Assembly (NCBI GenBank): GCA_937139475.1
Contig: CAKZQF010000187.1
Span: 1-37,044 of the forward strand
Reading direction: 5' to 3'
Origin: an uncultured Gammaproteobacteria bacterium
GTDB taxonomy: Bacteria; Pseudomonadota; Gammaproteobacteria; Enterobacterales; Psychrobiaceae
Length of the DNA stretch: 37,044 nt
This document shows, piece after piece, positions 1 through 8,934 of this stretch. The position numbers and the translations under genes are program-made. How positions within the stretch are numbered: the first letter of the stretch is position 1; every line of letters starts with the position of its first letter. The notes under the pieces are model-generated. The model was not told the origin of the DNA. It did not search any database and saw nothing but the letters and a program-made list of their open reading frames with translations.

Positions 1-131
1 ATAACTTGTGTCATCACATGGAATCTAATGCAACTAAAAATAAATTATCTAAAGAGCAGATCCACGCTATTGAAGTTCAAATCTCAACGGCACTACCTCA
101 GTTGCTCAACTACGCTTCACGTTTAAGTTAA
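1..131 (+). CDS. C-terminal tail of an unidentified protein (5'-truncated by window edge)
   Basis: Reading frame 3 is open from the window edge to a TAA at 129-131 and gives 42 residues (NLCHHMES...NYASRLS). The composition is that of an ordinary soluble helical C-terminus, rich in Lys, Glu, Gln and Leu. Frame 1 is also open over most of this stretch, but its translation looks less natural. The family cannot be recognised from this fragment. The gene ends about 155 nt before the sigma-54 promoter of the next operon, so it is probably a separate transcription unit. Confidence 0.45.
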   Translation, partial: NLCHHMESNATKNKLSKEQIHAIEVQISTALPQLLNYASRLS

Positions 132-174
132 CGTGCCTGCAAGAGAGTCTGAGATAAGAAACAATTAATGACAT

Positions 175-218
175 TCCCAATATCGGTATTTCTGTCCATG
201 CTTTCCATCCCAATATCG
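175..218. repeat. 11-bp direct repeat, candidate enhancer site for the sigma-54 activator
   Basis: TCCCAATATCG occurs at 175-185 and again at 208-218, 33 bp apart start to start, or about three helical turns. The pair lies roughly 70-110 bp upstream of the -24/-12 promoter at 286-301, the usual distance for an NtrC-type upstream activating sequence. That this is the binding site of the response regulator encoded at 4895-6274 is inference. Confidence 0.4.
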
Positions 219-285
219 AAACGGCACAATAAAATATAATTTGATTTATTTTTAATAATTGATACAAATCAGTGTGTTACAAAGT

Positions 286-301
286 TGGCGCGCCAGTTGC
301 T
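286..301 (+). promoter_or_regulatory. Sigma-54 (-24/-12) promoter of the efflux operon
   Basis: TGGCGCGCCAGTTGCT matches the RpoN consensus TGGCAC-N5-TTGCA. GG is at 287-288, GC at 299-300, and exactly ten bases lie between them. Transcription would start near 312, about 30 nt before the ATG at 341. The operon it heads encodes an NtrC-family activator, which makes a sigma-54 promoter here functionally consistent. Confidence 0.75.
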
Positions 302-340
302 ATCTAAGTGTAATGAAACTTTGATGGTCTGGGATTAGTA

Positions 341-1603
341 ATGGACATAGTGCGTGAGAAGAAGAAAAAGCTGTTGGATTCGAAAGGAAAGCTATTAGCT
401 GGTATTGCGACAATTGCTTTGCTGACCACAGGTTTTTTTTATAACAGTGCCAATGGCCTTGGTGTCTATGCCGTTGACAAAGAGTCTGTGCTTATTGATA
501 CCGTGCAACAGGGAGAGTTTTTGGTATCGGTGCGTGGGACAGGTGTATTAGTGCCAAAGGATGTGCGCTGGGTAGCGACGGACGTTGATGGTCGAGTCGA
601 ACGTATTTTAATTAAAGCAGGAGCTCAAGTGAAAGCGGGGGATTTATTGCTCGAGCTTAGTAACCCGCAGTTGTTGCAACGGCTAGAAGAAACTAAATGG
701 GAGCTTGAGGAGTTGGAGGCGCAAACGACAGCGCAGCAGGTGGCACTAGAGTCAGCGTTACTTGACCAAGAAACCGCGGTAATCAACGAGCGACTAAATC
801 ATGAGCGGGCATTGCTAACCTATAACGCGCAAAAGACACTTTTAGATCAAGGGGTTGTTGCGGTATCACATATTGCCCACTCAGAGATAAAAATTGAAGT
901 TGCTCAGTTTAAAGAGCGCTGGCAATTACAAACTAAACGTCTGGACAAGCAACGAGAAAATTTGCTGGCGCAGCGTAAAGCCTACCAAGCACGGTTAAAT
1001 CGTATGCACAAAACACTGCAGCGAATGCAGCAACAAGTCGATGGGTTAAAAGTGAAGGCAACCATGGATAGCATTGTCCAAGCCATGCCGATGGAGCTTG
1101 GTCAGCAGGTCCGTGCGGGCACCAATTTAGCTCGACTAGCACGCAACGGAGAATTTCTCGCTGAGCTACGTATTCCAGAAAAGAAAATCAAAGATGTCGC
1201 TTTTGGTCAGGCCGTTGTTATTGATACACGCAGTAGCAAAATTCACGGGGTGGTAAAACGCATTGATCCCGCAGTGATTAATGGCTCAGTGCAGATTGAC
1301 GTTGAATTGACCAGTGCAGCACCACGCGAAGCCCGTCCCGATCTTACTGTTGATGGCGTCATAGAGATTGCTCGGATTAAGGATGCACTATTTGTTAAGC
1401 GTCCGATGTTTGCGCAAAGCGATTCCTCTGCGAGTGTTTATTTGCTCTCCCAAGATGGCGCCAATGCGGCAGAGCAAGCCGTTAGCTTTGGCCAGATGTC
1501 GACAAAATATATTCAAGTTAAAACAGGGCTTAGCGCCGGACAACAAATTATCGTTTCAGACGATTCTGCATGGCAACAGCACCAACAAATCAGATTAAAC
1601 TAG
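341..1603 (+). CDS. HlyD/MacA-family periplasmic adaptor subunit of an ABC exporter
   Basis: This protein links an inner-membrane exporter to the outer membrane. The 420 residues show a basic N-terminus, one membrane anchor at about 20-37, and a biotinyl/lipoyl-like beta half (about 75-105, DGRVERILIKAGAQVKAGD). A long Gln/Glu/Lys-rich alpha hairpin follows (about 110-235), then the second lipoyl half (about 236-270) and beta-barrel and membrane-proximal domains. Length and layout fit adaptors paired with MacB-type transporters. The ATPase gene starts within 10 nt of the stop, so the two are one operon. The start at 341 lies about 30 nt downstream of the predicted sigma-54 transcription start. 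Its ribosome-binding site is weak. The substrate cannot be told from sequence. Confidence 0.85.
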   Translation: MDIVREKKKKLLDSKGKLLAGIATIALLTTGFFYNSANGLGVYAVDKESVLIDTVQQGEFLVSVRGTGVLVPKDVRWVATDVDGRVERILIKAGAQVKAGDLLLELSNPQLLQRLEETKWELEELEAQTTAQQVALESALLDQETAVINERLNHERALLTYNAQKTLLDQGVVAVSHIAHSEIKIEVAQFKERWQLQTKRLDKQRENLLAQRKAYQARLNRMHKTLQRMQQQVDGLKVKATMDSIVQAMPMELGQQVRAGTNLARLARNGEFLAELRIPEKKIKDVAFGQAVVIDTRSSKIHGVVKRIDPAVINGSVQIDVELTSAAPREARPDLTVDGVIEIARIKDALFVKRPMFAQSDSSASVYLLSQDGANAAEQAVSFGQMSTKYIQVKTGLSAGQQIIVSDDSAWQQHQQIRLN

Positions 1604-1612
1604 GAGCAAATG

Positions 1613-2338
1613 ATGAATAACAACAATAAACAACTACTGGTAGAACTGGGTGAAATAAAGAAAGTATTTTTTACCGATGATGTAGAAACTCATGCACTAA
1701 ATAAAATTAACTTAAAAATTAATCAAGGGGAATACCTCTCTATTTCAGGCCCGTCGGGCTGTGGCAAGTCGACCTTGTTATCTTTACTAGGGTTGCTCGA
1801 TACTGCTACCGATGGCCGCTATCATTTAGCGGGGCATGACGTGTCGCATTTGAATCGCGATGAACGCGCTAAGATTCGCAACAAAGAAATCGGTTTTGTT
1901 TTTCAGGCGTTTAACTTAATTAGTGACTTAACGGTTGCCGAAAATGTCGAGCTTCCATTAACTTATCGCGATGATCTGAGCAAACAGCAGCGCCAAAGCA
2001 TGGTGCGTGAATCATTGGAGAAAGTCGATATGATCCACCGTGCTGATCATTACCCGTCGCAGCTCTCCGGTGGGCAGCAGCAACGTGTCGCCGTTGCACG
2101 AGCCATTGCGGGTAAGCCGTCAATCATTCTTGCCGATGAACCAACTGGCAACCTTGACTCTAAAAATGCACAAATCGTGATGGCATTACTCGACCAACTT
2201 CACCAGGAGGGCGCTACGATTTGCATGGTAACCCATGATCCGCGCTCTGCGGCACGTGCCGAGCGTATGATTGAGGTATTTGATGGAAAAATTGTTGCAG
2301 ACCAACTTGCGCCATCAACCAGCGCCATTGCTGTTTAA
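1613..2338 (+). CDS. ABC transporter ATP-binding protein (LolD/MacB-like)
   Basis: This is the nucleotide-binding subunit that powers the neighbouring permease. It has all canonical ABC motifs: Walker [10 protein letters not shown] near residue 47, a Q-loop in GFVFQAFNL, the signature [14 protein letters not shown], Walker [14 protein letters not shown] and the H-loop VTHD. About 241 residues is typical for the LolD/MacB/FtsE class. Two ATGs occur in tandem at 1610 and 1613. The AGGAG at 1602-1606 is better spaced for 1613, which is why that start is used. The stop is followed after 9 nt by the permease gene. The order adaptor-ATPase-permease is typical of MacAB-like exporters in which the ATPase is not fused to the permease. 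Confidence 0.9.
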   Translation: MNNNNKQLLVELGEIKKVFFTDDVETHALNKINLKINQGEYLSISGPSGCGKSTLLSLLGLLDTATDGRYHLAGHDVSHLNRDERAKIRNKEIGFVFQAFNLISDLTVAENVELPLTYRDDLSKQQRQSMVRESLEKVDMIHRADHYPSQLSGGQQQRVAVARAIAGKPSIILADEPTGNLDSKNAQIVMALLDQLHQEGATICMVTHDPRSAARAERMIEVFDGKIVADQLAPSTSAIAV

Positions 2339-2347
2339 GGAGCCAAA

Positions 2348-4828
2348 ATGTCACTAACACTTGATATAAAATATGCTGCGCGCTTGCTGGTTAAAAAGCC
2401 AGCTTTTACCGCGTTAACCGTGCTTATCGTGGCGGTTGGATTAGGGCTGACGCTATATACCTACTCATTGCTTAATAGCTTAGTTTTCAAACCGCTAATG
2501 CTTAACGGTGATGAGCAAATCATTGCCATCGAATCAAAATATGATCACACCCATTTACAGCGTCGTCGCGCGAATCCATTGGATTTATGGCAAGCTAAAA
2601 ATGAAAGTGATTTAATTGCTGATTTTGGTTTATATGAAGAGGGCACTACCTTTGTTGGTGATGCTAATTCCCGTCTCGGAACCAAGAAATTTAACTCGAC
2701 TTATGCAAGTTGGAATGTTTTCGAGTTTGCTGGTGTACAGCCCCTTTTAGGGCGTGGGTTTCGTGTTGAGGATCATCATGAAGGTGCTGAACCAACCGTT
2801 GTGTTAAGTCATGCCGTGTGGATGAGTTACTTTGCGGGTGACGAAAACGTGGTTGGCACCATGGTGCCGTTAGATGCCCTTGATACTCGAATTATTGGCG
2901 TGATGCCTCCTGGGTTTGCTTTTCCTATCGTGGCCGAAATTTGGCAACCGGTGATGCAGAATCAAATGACCCCGACAGATCGCTCCGGTCGCGCATTATT
3001 TGCTTATGCTCGCCTTAAAAAAGGCGCCACCTTGCAGCAGCTATCCAATGAATTAGATGCATTGAGTACTAAAATTATTGCCACCTGGCCAGAGCGCTGG
3101 CGACCAGCTGATGGCCGCTACCTAACTGCCGAACCCTTTAAAAAAGCAGCAATAACGCAGTATTACACCGTCTTTATTGCGATGTTTGTGGTGGTTTTTC
3201 TTATCTTGCTATTGGCTTGCATTAATGTCGGTAATCTATTGCTGGCACGTGTTAATGAGCGAATTAAAGAAATTGCCATCCGTGTTGCTCTTGGGGTGCC
3301 GCGCAAGCGCTTAGTGTTGCAAATGTTATGGGAAAGTGTATTTATTTGTACCATCGGTGGACTATTGGCATTGCTACTTGCTGCCTGGGGCTTAGAAGTC
3401 AGCAATGATGTGTTTGATCACACCTATGCGGTAGATAATCTAAAACCATTCTGGTGGCATGTTGCCCTTGACGGGCAAGCTGTGCTGGTATTAATTGCTG
3501 CGGTCATATCGATGATCTTTATCACCGGATTTATTCCGGCATGGCGCGCGCTATCAGGTGATTTTAACGCGGTATTACGTGACGGTACTCGCGGCGCATT
3601 AGGCAAAAAAGCGGCTAAGGCGACTAAAGTATTGGTAATCTCTGAGGTGTTGTTGTCTTGTGTAGTGTTAATTATGGCGACGATTTTACTATCAACCAGT
3701 TATTCTGCTGGTAATGCCGACTATGGAGTAGAGACTCAAAACCGTATGACGGCACTGCTACAATTACCGCCAGATAAATACCCTGTTAGGCGCGACACTG
3801 AGTTTGAATTTGATGATCGCTTAAACCGCAGCGCTTTTTATTACAAGTTAAAAGAGCAGCTGGCACGAAGTTCAAATATCGAAGCGGTTTCGTTTATGAC
3901 CCAATTACCTGGGCGTGGGGAAGGAACAAGCTACTTTGAGATAGAAGGACGTGGCGCGGCGGTATTTAATGAAAATCCGTATAGTAATAACGAGTATGTT
4001 GCTAGTGATTCATGGCGTGCGATAGGCATGAAGATTCTGCAAGGACGTGATTTTGATCATCGTGACATTGGCCAGGATATTCGAAGCGTTATTATTAACG
4101 AGTCAATCGCCAGGACTTCATTCCCTGACGGCGATGCTGTTGGTAAGCGGGTAAGGCGTGCAAATCGTAGCAGCTTTGGTGAATGGCATACTATCATTGG
4201 GGTTGTTTCTGATACCTTCCATGGGTCGGCGATGAGTTCCTCTAGTGCCTCTTTTAATACCTATGGTTTAATGGACAATTTCGGTTTAATGCGGGTTAAT
4301 CTTGCGATGCATTATTCGGGTAAACCGGCGCAAGCACTCAAGACATTAACTCAGGCAATTGCCGATGTAGATGGTGATGTTGGTCTGTATCACGTTCAAA
4401 GTTATGATGACTTGATCAAACAGCCGATGCTCCTTGTCTCTGCGGTGAGCAAAGTATTCTTATTATGTGGTGTGATCGCCGTTTTCTTAGCGGCTAGCGG
4501 TATTTATGCTGTAGCAGCTAATAGCATTACGCAACGGACACAGGAAATTGGAGTACGACGCGCCCTTGGCTCATCAGATTCTCGCATTATGCGCTTGTTT
4601 ATGAGGCAAGCTGTAGAGCAATTGGTTATCGGGCTAATCTTAGGTATTACATTATCGTTGTGGCTAGTACAGTTTATGACAGATGCCATCGTGATTAATA
4701 ATAATAGCTACATCATTGGTCTTGTTGGAGTGCCTGCATTGATTATTTCGATGGTGATTATTGCCACTTATATTCCAACACGAAAGGTGGTATTGATGGA
4801 GCCTAGTGATGCATTGCATCATGATTAA
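2348..4828 (+). CDS. Large FtsX/MacB-type ABC permease with duplicated domain layout (ADOP-like)
   Basis: This 826-residue inner-membrane protein has two repeats of a MacB-periplasmic-core plus FtsX layout. There is a first membrane segment at about 20-45, a large periplasmic region, a three-helix FtsX bundle at about 275-400, and another helix near 425-450. A second periplasmic region follows, then the final three helices at about 700-815 with the conserved TQRTQEIGVRRALG sequence. The N-terminal wording (AARLLVKKPAFTALTVLIVA) and the size resemble the duplicated ABC permeases called ADOP, which often occur without partners. Here a dedicated ATPase and adaptor lie immediately upstream. The AAGGAG ribosome site just before the ATG is good. 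Export of a peptide, lipid or toxic compound is possible, but the substrate is unknown. Confidence 0.87.
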   Translation: MSLTLDIKYAARLLVKKPAFTALTVLIVAVGLGLTLYTYSLLNSLVFKPLMLNGDEQIIAIESKYDHTHLQRRRANPLDLWQAKNESDLIADFGLYEEGTTFVGDANSRLGTKKFNSTYASWNVFEFAGVQPLLGRGFRVEDHHEGAEPTVVLSHAVWMSYFAGDENVVGTMVPLDALDTRIIGVMPPGFAFPIVAEIWQPVMQNQMTPTDRSGRALFAYARLKKGATLQQLSNELDALSTKIIATWPERWRPADGRYLTAEPFKKAAITQYYTVFIAMFVVVFLILLLACINVGNLLLARVNERIKEIAIRVALGVPRKRLVLQMLWESVFICTIGGLLALLLAAWGLEVSNDVFDHTYAVDNLKPFWWHVALDGQAVLVLIAAVISMIFITGFIPAWRALSGDFNAVLRDGTRGALGKKAAKATKVLVISEVLLSCVVLIMATILLSTSYSAGNADYGVETQNRMTALLQLPPDKYPVRRDTEFEFDDRLNRSAFYYKLKEQLARSSNIEAVSFMTQLPGRGEGTSYFEIEGRGAAVFNENPYSNNEYVASDSWRAIGMKILQGRDFDHRDIGQDIRSVIINESIARTSFPDGDAVGKRVRRANRSSFGEWHTIIGVVSDTFHGSAMSSSSASFNTYGLMDNFGLMRVNLAMHYSGKPAQALKTLTQAIADVDGDVGLYHVQSYDDLIKQPMLLVSAVSKVFLLCGVIAVFLAASGIYAVAANSITQRTQEIGVRRALGSSDSRIMRLFMRQAVEQLVIGLILGITLSLWLVQFMTDAIVINNNSYIIGLVGVPALIISMVIIATYIPTRKVVLMEPSDALHHD

Positions 4829-4844
4829 TCTGATGTAGAATCAA

Positions 4845-4872
4845 AGGCGGCACATTATCAAAAGTGTCGCCT
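4845..4872 (+). other. Stem-loop between exporter and regulator genes
   Basis: AGGCGGCAC (4845-4853) pairs with GTGTCGCCT (4864-4872), nine pairs including one G-T, around a 10-nt loop. No T-run follows, so it is not a classical terminator. It may be an attenuator or an mRNA-processing hairpin that sets the expression ratio between transporter and two-component genes. Confidence 0.45.
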
Positions 4873-4894
4873 AATCAGGAGTTTAGTAAAACCA

Positions 4895-6274
4895 ATGAAA
4901 CGGATGAAACATTCGATATTAATTGCCGATGATGATGCGAGCATCATCACCGCCTTAAAGCTGCTGTTAAAGGGTGAAGGTTATGAGGTGGTGGCCACCT
5001 CTTCGCCACAAGAGTTGTTATTGATTTTAAAACGACGAGACTTTTCTCTCGCTTTAGTCGATCTCAATTATCAAAAAGACACTACCTCAGGTAATGAAGG
5101 ATTGGAGCTTATTGCCGATATAAAAACGGTGGATCAAAGTTTACCTGTTGTGGTGATGACGGGATACAGCAGTGTCGATATTGCGGTGGCAGCGATGAAG
5201 TGCGGTGCTAGTGATTTTATTCAAAAACCGTGGGGGAATGACCGTCTGCTTAGTATCTTGCAGGCCCAAATTAAGCTCAAAGATATGGCCCTGAGGGGAG
5301 AAAAGTTAAGTCAGCAAAATGCTTTGCTTAGAAAAGAAAAAGCCGTTGCACTCGATGGAATTATTGCCCAATCTCCGGCGATGGCTCAGGTTATGAAACA
5401 AATTACTAAGTTGGCAAAAAGTGATATGAATATCTTGTTAACGGGGGAAAATGGCTGCGGAAAAAGTATGCTGGCAGACCAACTTCATCAATGTTCTAAT
5501 CGAGCCGATAACGCCTTTATCGCTGTAAATATGGGGGCTATTAGTGAAAACTTGTTTGAAAGCGAAATGTTTGGGCATGACAAAGGGGCATTTACTGATG
5601 CTAAAGAGCAACGTATTGGGCGCTTTGAACTCGCTGATGATGGCAGTATATTTCTTGATGAAATTGCTAATATTCCCCTGTCGCAACAAGCTAAATTACT
5701 TCGCGTGCTTGAAGAGCAGCAGTTTGAACGGGTCGGTAGTAGTAAAACCCAGCAGGTGGATGTACGCCTAATTTCAGCGACCAATGCCTGTTTAGAGGAA
5801 CTGGTAGCACAGGGAGAGTTTAGGCAAGATCTACTCTATCGTCTTAATACGGTAGAAATTCGCATCCCAAGTCTGCGTGAACGTATCGCCGATATCGTAC
5901 CGCTAGCAAATTTCTTTCTCGCAAAATACGCAAAAAAGTATGGCTTAAGTAATCAAGGTTTCGATGAAGATGCCAAAGCTGCCTTACAAGCCTATCACTG
6001 GCCGGGAAATATTCGTGAATTAAGTCATATGGTCGAACGGGCCATTTTCTTAAGTAGTGATAACGTTATTAAGCTTAATGATTTAGGGTTGACTGGAGAG
6101 ACTGAGCGCAACGATGGCACTTTAATATTTGATGATGCATGTTTAGAAGATATCGAAAAACAGGTCATTATACAGCGTTTGGCACGATTTGATGGTGATG
6201 CTCATGATACAGCAACCTCACTTGGACTTAGTCGTAGTGCTTATTATAGACGCCTTGAAAAGCATGGTATTTAA
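4895..6274 (+). CDS. NtrC-family sigma-54-dependent response regulator
   Basis: This protein activates sigma-54 promoters when phosphorylated. The 459 residues comprise a receiver domain (1-125) with the acidic pocket ADDD at 11-14, phospho-acceptor Asp56 and Lys111. An AAA+ domain follows (about 155-390), with Walker A GENGCGKS at 184-191 and Walker B IFLDEI at 252-257. The Fis-type helix-turn-helix lies at the C-terminus (TSLGLSRSAYYRRL). The sigma-54 contact loop reads GAFTDA (231-236) rather than the usual GAFTGA. The kinase gene follows after 2 nt. The sigma-54 promoter at 286-301 makes autoregulation of the exporter operon likely. A second ATG three codons in is possible, since the CAGGAG at 4875 is distant from the first. 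Confidence 0.92.
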   Translation: MKRMKHSILIADDDASIITALKLLLKGEGYEVVATSSPQELLLILKRRDFSLALVDLNYQKDTTSGNEGLELIADIKTVDQSLPVVVMTGYSSVDIAVAAMKCGASDFIQKPWGNDRLLSILQAQIKLKDMALRGEKLSQQNALLRKEKAVALDGIIAQSPAMAQVMKQITKLAKSDMNILLTGENGCGKSMLADQLHQCSNRADNAFIAVNMGAISENLFESEMFGHDKGAFTDAKEQRIGRFELADDGSIFLDEIANIPLSQQAKLLRVLEEQQFERVGSSKTQQVDVRLISATNACLEELVAQGEFRQDLLYRLNTVEIRIPSLRERIADIVPLANFFLAKYAKKYGLSNQGFDEDAKAALQAYHWPGNIRELSHMVERAIFLSSDNVIKLNDLGLTGETERNDGTLIFDDACLEDIEKQVIIQRLARFDGDAHDTATSLGLSRSAYYRRLEKHGI

Positions 6275-6276
6275 CC

Positions 6277-7614
6277 ATGACTAGCCCGAAGAAAAATCAA
6301 GTCTCTTTTGAAAACAAGCTGATGCGATTAGCACTAGTAATGGGCTTGGTGCCAGCACTATTACTTTTCATCAGCCTATTTTCACACCCCATGTCAGTCT
6401 ATTTGAAGATACTGATTTTGTTTGTTGTTTTGGTAACGGTATTTTTTGGTGCCTATGAGATACGTCGCCGGGTTGTTTTTCAAATAAAGACATCAACTAA
6501 CATTATGGAGGCAATGGCTTTAGGCGATTACTCCATGCGCGCACGTAAAACAGCAGATAGCGGAGCCCTTAGTGAGTTCAATCGGTTACTTAATGGATTA
6601 ACTGAAACATTGTCACAACAGCAATTGGTCACTATTGAGAAGCAGGTATTGTTACATAAAGTGATTGACCAGATTGACGTGGCGATCGTAGCCGCTGACC
6701 AAAATAGCTGTATTACCTTGATTAATCCGGCGGCTGAAAAATTGTTTAACTGTCGACTAGAGCAGATGCAAGGCTGGCCAATTAAAGCTTTGGGTTTAAA
6801 GGATGTGCTAGAGGGCGACTACCGACAAGTGGTTGAGTTTGAAATTGAGCATATCAAGAAAAAAGTTTACATCCATACAGATGAATACTTTGAGCATGGC
6901 ATCAAGCAAAAACTTATCTTTATTACTGATATTCAGAATTTACTGCGTGAAGAAGAACGCCAAGCCTGGCAGCGATTATTGCGGGTGCTGAGTCATGAGA
7001 TTAATAATTCGCTAGCGCCAATTGCCTCGATAAGTGAAACCTTGGCACGAATGGTCAACGGGAGTGAAATTGAGACGGAGCTAAGGGCTGATTTGAGCGA
7101 TGGTTTGGCCGTTATAACAGAGCGTTCAATGTCACTAAATAGCTTCATTGAGCGTTATCAACAGTTGGCTAAGTTGCCGCCGCCAACCAAAACCTTATTT
7201 GATATAGCGCCGCTCATTCGTAATGTCGCCGGGCTATTTGAGCAGCAAAATATTCAGGTTAGTGACGGTCAATTGATGGTATTTGCCGATCAAAGTCAAT
7301 TGCAGCAAGTGATGGTCAACTTATTTAAAAATGCTGGCGAGTCGATGCGTCATTTAAGTGAAGGGCATATTGAAGTGAGTTGGCAAAAGCAGGATGGTCA
7401 AGTCACTATAAGTATCGTTGACCAAGGCAGTGGCATTAACAATATGGATAATATCTTTATCCCATTCTATACCACCAAGGACAATGGGAGTGGGATTGGT
7501 TTGGCGCTAAGCCGACAAATCATTGTTAATCACGGTGGAGACTTAACTCTTAATAATCGCACGGATGGTGAGGGCGTCGTGGCGAATATCTATCTGCCAA
7601 TAAATGACAACTAA
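6277..7614 (+). CDS. Membrane sensor histidine kinase (NtrB/NtrY-like)
   Basis: This is the probable cognate kinase of the preceding sigma-54 regulator. The 445 residues hold two membrane helices (about 17-35 and 41-60) with almost no periplasmic loop between them, which suggests intramembrane or cytoplasmic sensing. A HAMP-like linker and a PAS domain (about 122-220) follow, then the dimerisation H-box LSHEINNSLAPI with His240. The ATPase domain has N-box NLFKNAGES, G1 DQGSGI and G2 GSGIGLALS. The gene starts 2 nt after the regulator's stop with no strong ribosome site of its own, consistent with translational coupling. Confidence 0.9.
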   Translation: MTSPKKNQVSFENKLMRLALVMGLVPALLLFISLFSHPMSVYLKILILFVVLVTVFFGAYEIRRRVVFQIKTSTNIMEAMALGDYSMRARKTADSGALSEFNRLLNGLTETLSQQQLVTIEKQVLLHKVIDQIDVAIVAADQNSCITLINPAAEKLFNCRLEQMQGWPIKALGLKDVLEGDYRQVVEFEIEHIKKKVYIHTDEYFEHGIKQKLIFITDIQNLLREEERQAWQRLLRVLSHEINNSLAPIASISETLARMVNGSEIETELRADLSDGLAVITERSMSLNSFIERYQQLAKLPPPTKTLFDIAPLIRNVAGLFEQQNIQVSDGQLMVFADQSQLQQVMVNLFKNAGESMRHLSEGHIEVSWQKQDGQVTISIVDQGSGINNMDNIFIPFYTTKDNGSGIGLALSRQIIVNHGGDLTLNNRTDGEGVVANIYLPINDN

Positions 7615-7643
7615 TTCAATACATATAACGACAAGGAAGAACA

Positions 7644-8906
7644 ATGAATCAACTTATTATTCGAGCATTACGTTATTTAATTTGTTTAACCGGGCTAATG
7701 ATCGCAGGGCAGATCAATGCTGATGAGCTCGCAACAGATAATGTGATTGGGCAAAAATTCACGATTGACTCGCAGGTTCTCAATGAATCGCGAGATATTC
7801 AAATCTACTTCCCACCAAGCTATGATCAATCAAAAGCCGATTACCCTGTGCTCTATATCTTAGATGGTCAGCGCTTGCACTTGCTTGGTGTGAGCATACT
7901 GCAATCATTTAGAAGTAACGTGAAAAAGAGCCCTGAGTTTATTGTTATCGGCATCAACAATCATCAAGATAAGCGTTTTGAACATTTTAAGAAACTGGAT
8001 TTTTTAGAGTTTATTGAAAAAGAGTTAGTTCCTCATATTGATAAAAACTATCGTACGAGCAACGAACGAGTGCTTTTTGGTTGGGAGTTTGCTGGCGCTT
8101 ACGTTGTTGAAGCGTTAATGAAGAAACCTGGCTTGTTTTCAGGGCACATTGCGGCTAGCCCTTATCCGGTCCATCAGACGTGGTTTGCACCGATAACCCG
8201 CTTAGAAATGCTAGAAAAAAAGCTCGATAAACTAGATTCACACCTTTATTTTTCGGTTAGTGATGGAGAGCAACTTGTAGGTGACGGTACAGCTAAACTG
8301 AACGCTTTACTCGAAAGTAAAGCACCGAGTTCGCTGCGCTGGAAATATCGTGTCATTCCTGATGAAGAACACCTTTCAACGGCGCATGCCACGCTTTATC
8401 AGGGATTAAAAGATTACTTTTACCCGTACGAAGAGTTTCAGATTTACTCATTGGATAAGTTTGAAAAAGCGGGAGGACTTAAAAACTTTTATAAGCATAA
8501 CAAGTTACGCGCCAAGCGCTACGGTTTTGACGAGCAGCCATCGGCTTGGTCAATGTTTACTATCGTACGTAATGCCATTCGTGCCGATGATTTTGAAAAA
8601 TTTAAGCTCTATATGAATGAATTTAAAGACTCGAATATGATTGCTGATAGTCGTTTGGGTAATGCTAACAGCATCGCTCAATTTTATGTTAAATATAAGG
8701 CTCATAATCAAGCAATTAGTGTTTACCTGAAGATGGCTCAAGCTCACCCTGACAATGCTAGGATCCATAATGAGTTAGGTGATATTTACGTTAAGTTAAA
8801 TGATAAAGCAAAGGCTAAAATGCACTATAAAAACAGTGTTGAGCTGGCTAAAAAGTCAGACGACTCTCGCCTTGGCGAATATAAGAAAGATTTAGCGCAA
8901 TTGTAA
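7644..8906 (+). CDS. Secreted esterase-fold (PF00756-like) protein with C-terminal TPR, catalytic serine missing
   Basis: A signal peptide (about 1-26, ending QINA) precedes an alpha/beta-hydrolase of the Fes/IroE/esterase-D type, recognisable from YPVLYILDGQ (about 67-76), VIGINN and the block LFSGHIAASP. The nucleophile elbow, normally GHSFGG in this family, reads GWEFAG at about 146-151. Glu148 thus stands where the serine should be. The acid region (SDGEQ) and a histidine (EEHLST, His243) remain. TPR-like helices fill about 345-415. The ribosome site AAGGAAG is good and the gene lies 29 nt after the kinase gene, so it is probably the last gene of the operon. It could be a sensor-side or carbohydrate/peptide-binding protein rather than an enzyme. 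Confidence 0.75.
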   Translation: MNQLIIRALRYLICLTGLMIAGQINADELATDNVIGQKFTIDSQVLNESRDIQIYFPPSYDQSKADYPVLYILDGQRLHLLGVSILQSFRSNVKKSPEFIVIGINNHQDKRFEHFKKLDFLEFIEKELVPHIDKNYRTSNERVLFGWEFAGAYVVEALMKKPGLFSGHIAASPYPVHQTWFAPITRLEMLEKKLDKLDSHLYFSVSDGEQLVGDGTAKLNALLESKAPSSLRWKYRVIPDEEHLSTAHATLYQGLKDYFYPYEEFQIYSLDKFEKAGGLKNFYKHNKLRAKRYGFDEQPSAWSMFTIVRNAIRADDFEKFKLYMNEFKDSNMIADSRLGNANSIAQFYVKYKAHNQAISVYLKMAQAHPDNARIHNELGDIYVKLNDKAKAKMHYKNSVELAKKSDDSRLGEYKKDLAQL

Positions 8907-8934
8907 GCAATTTTATTAGCAGCAATAAGGAAGA

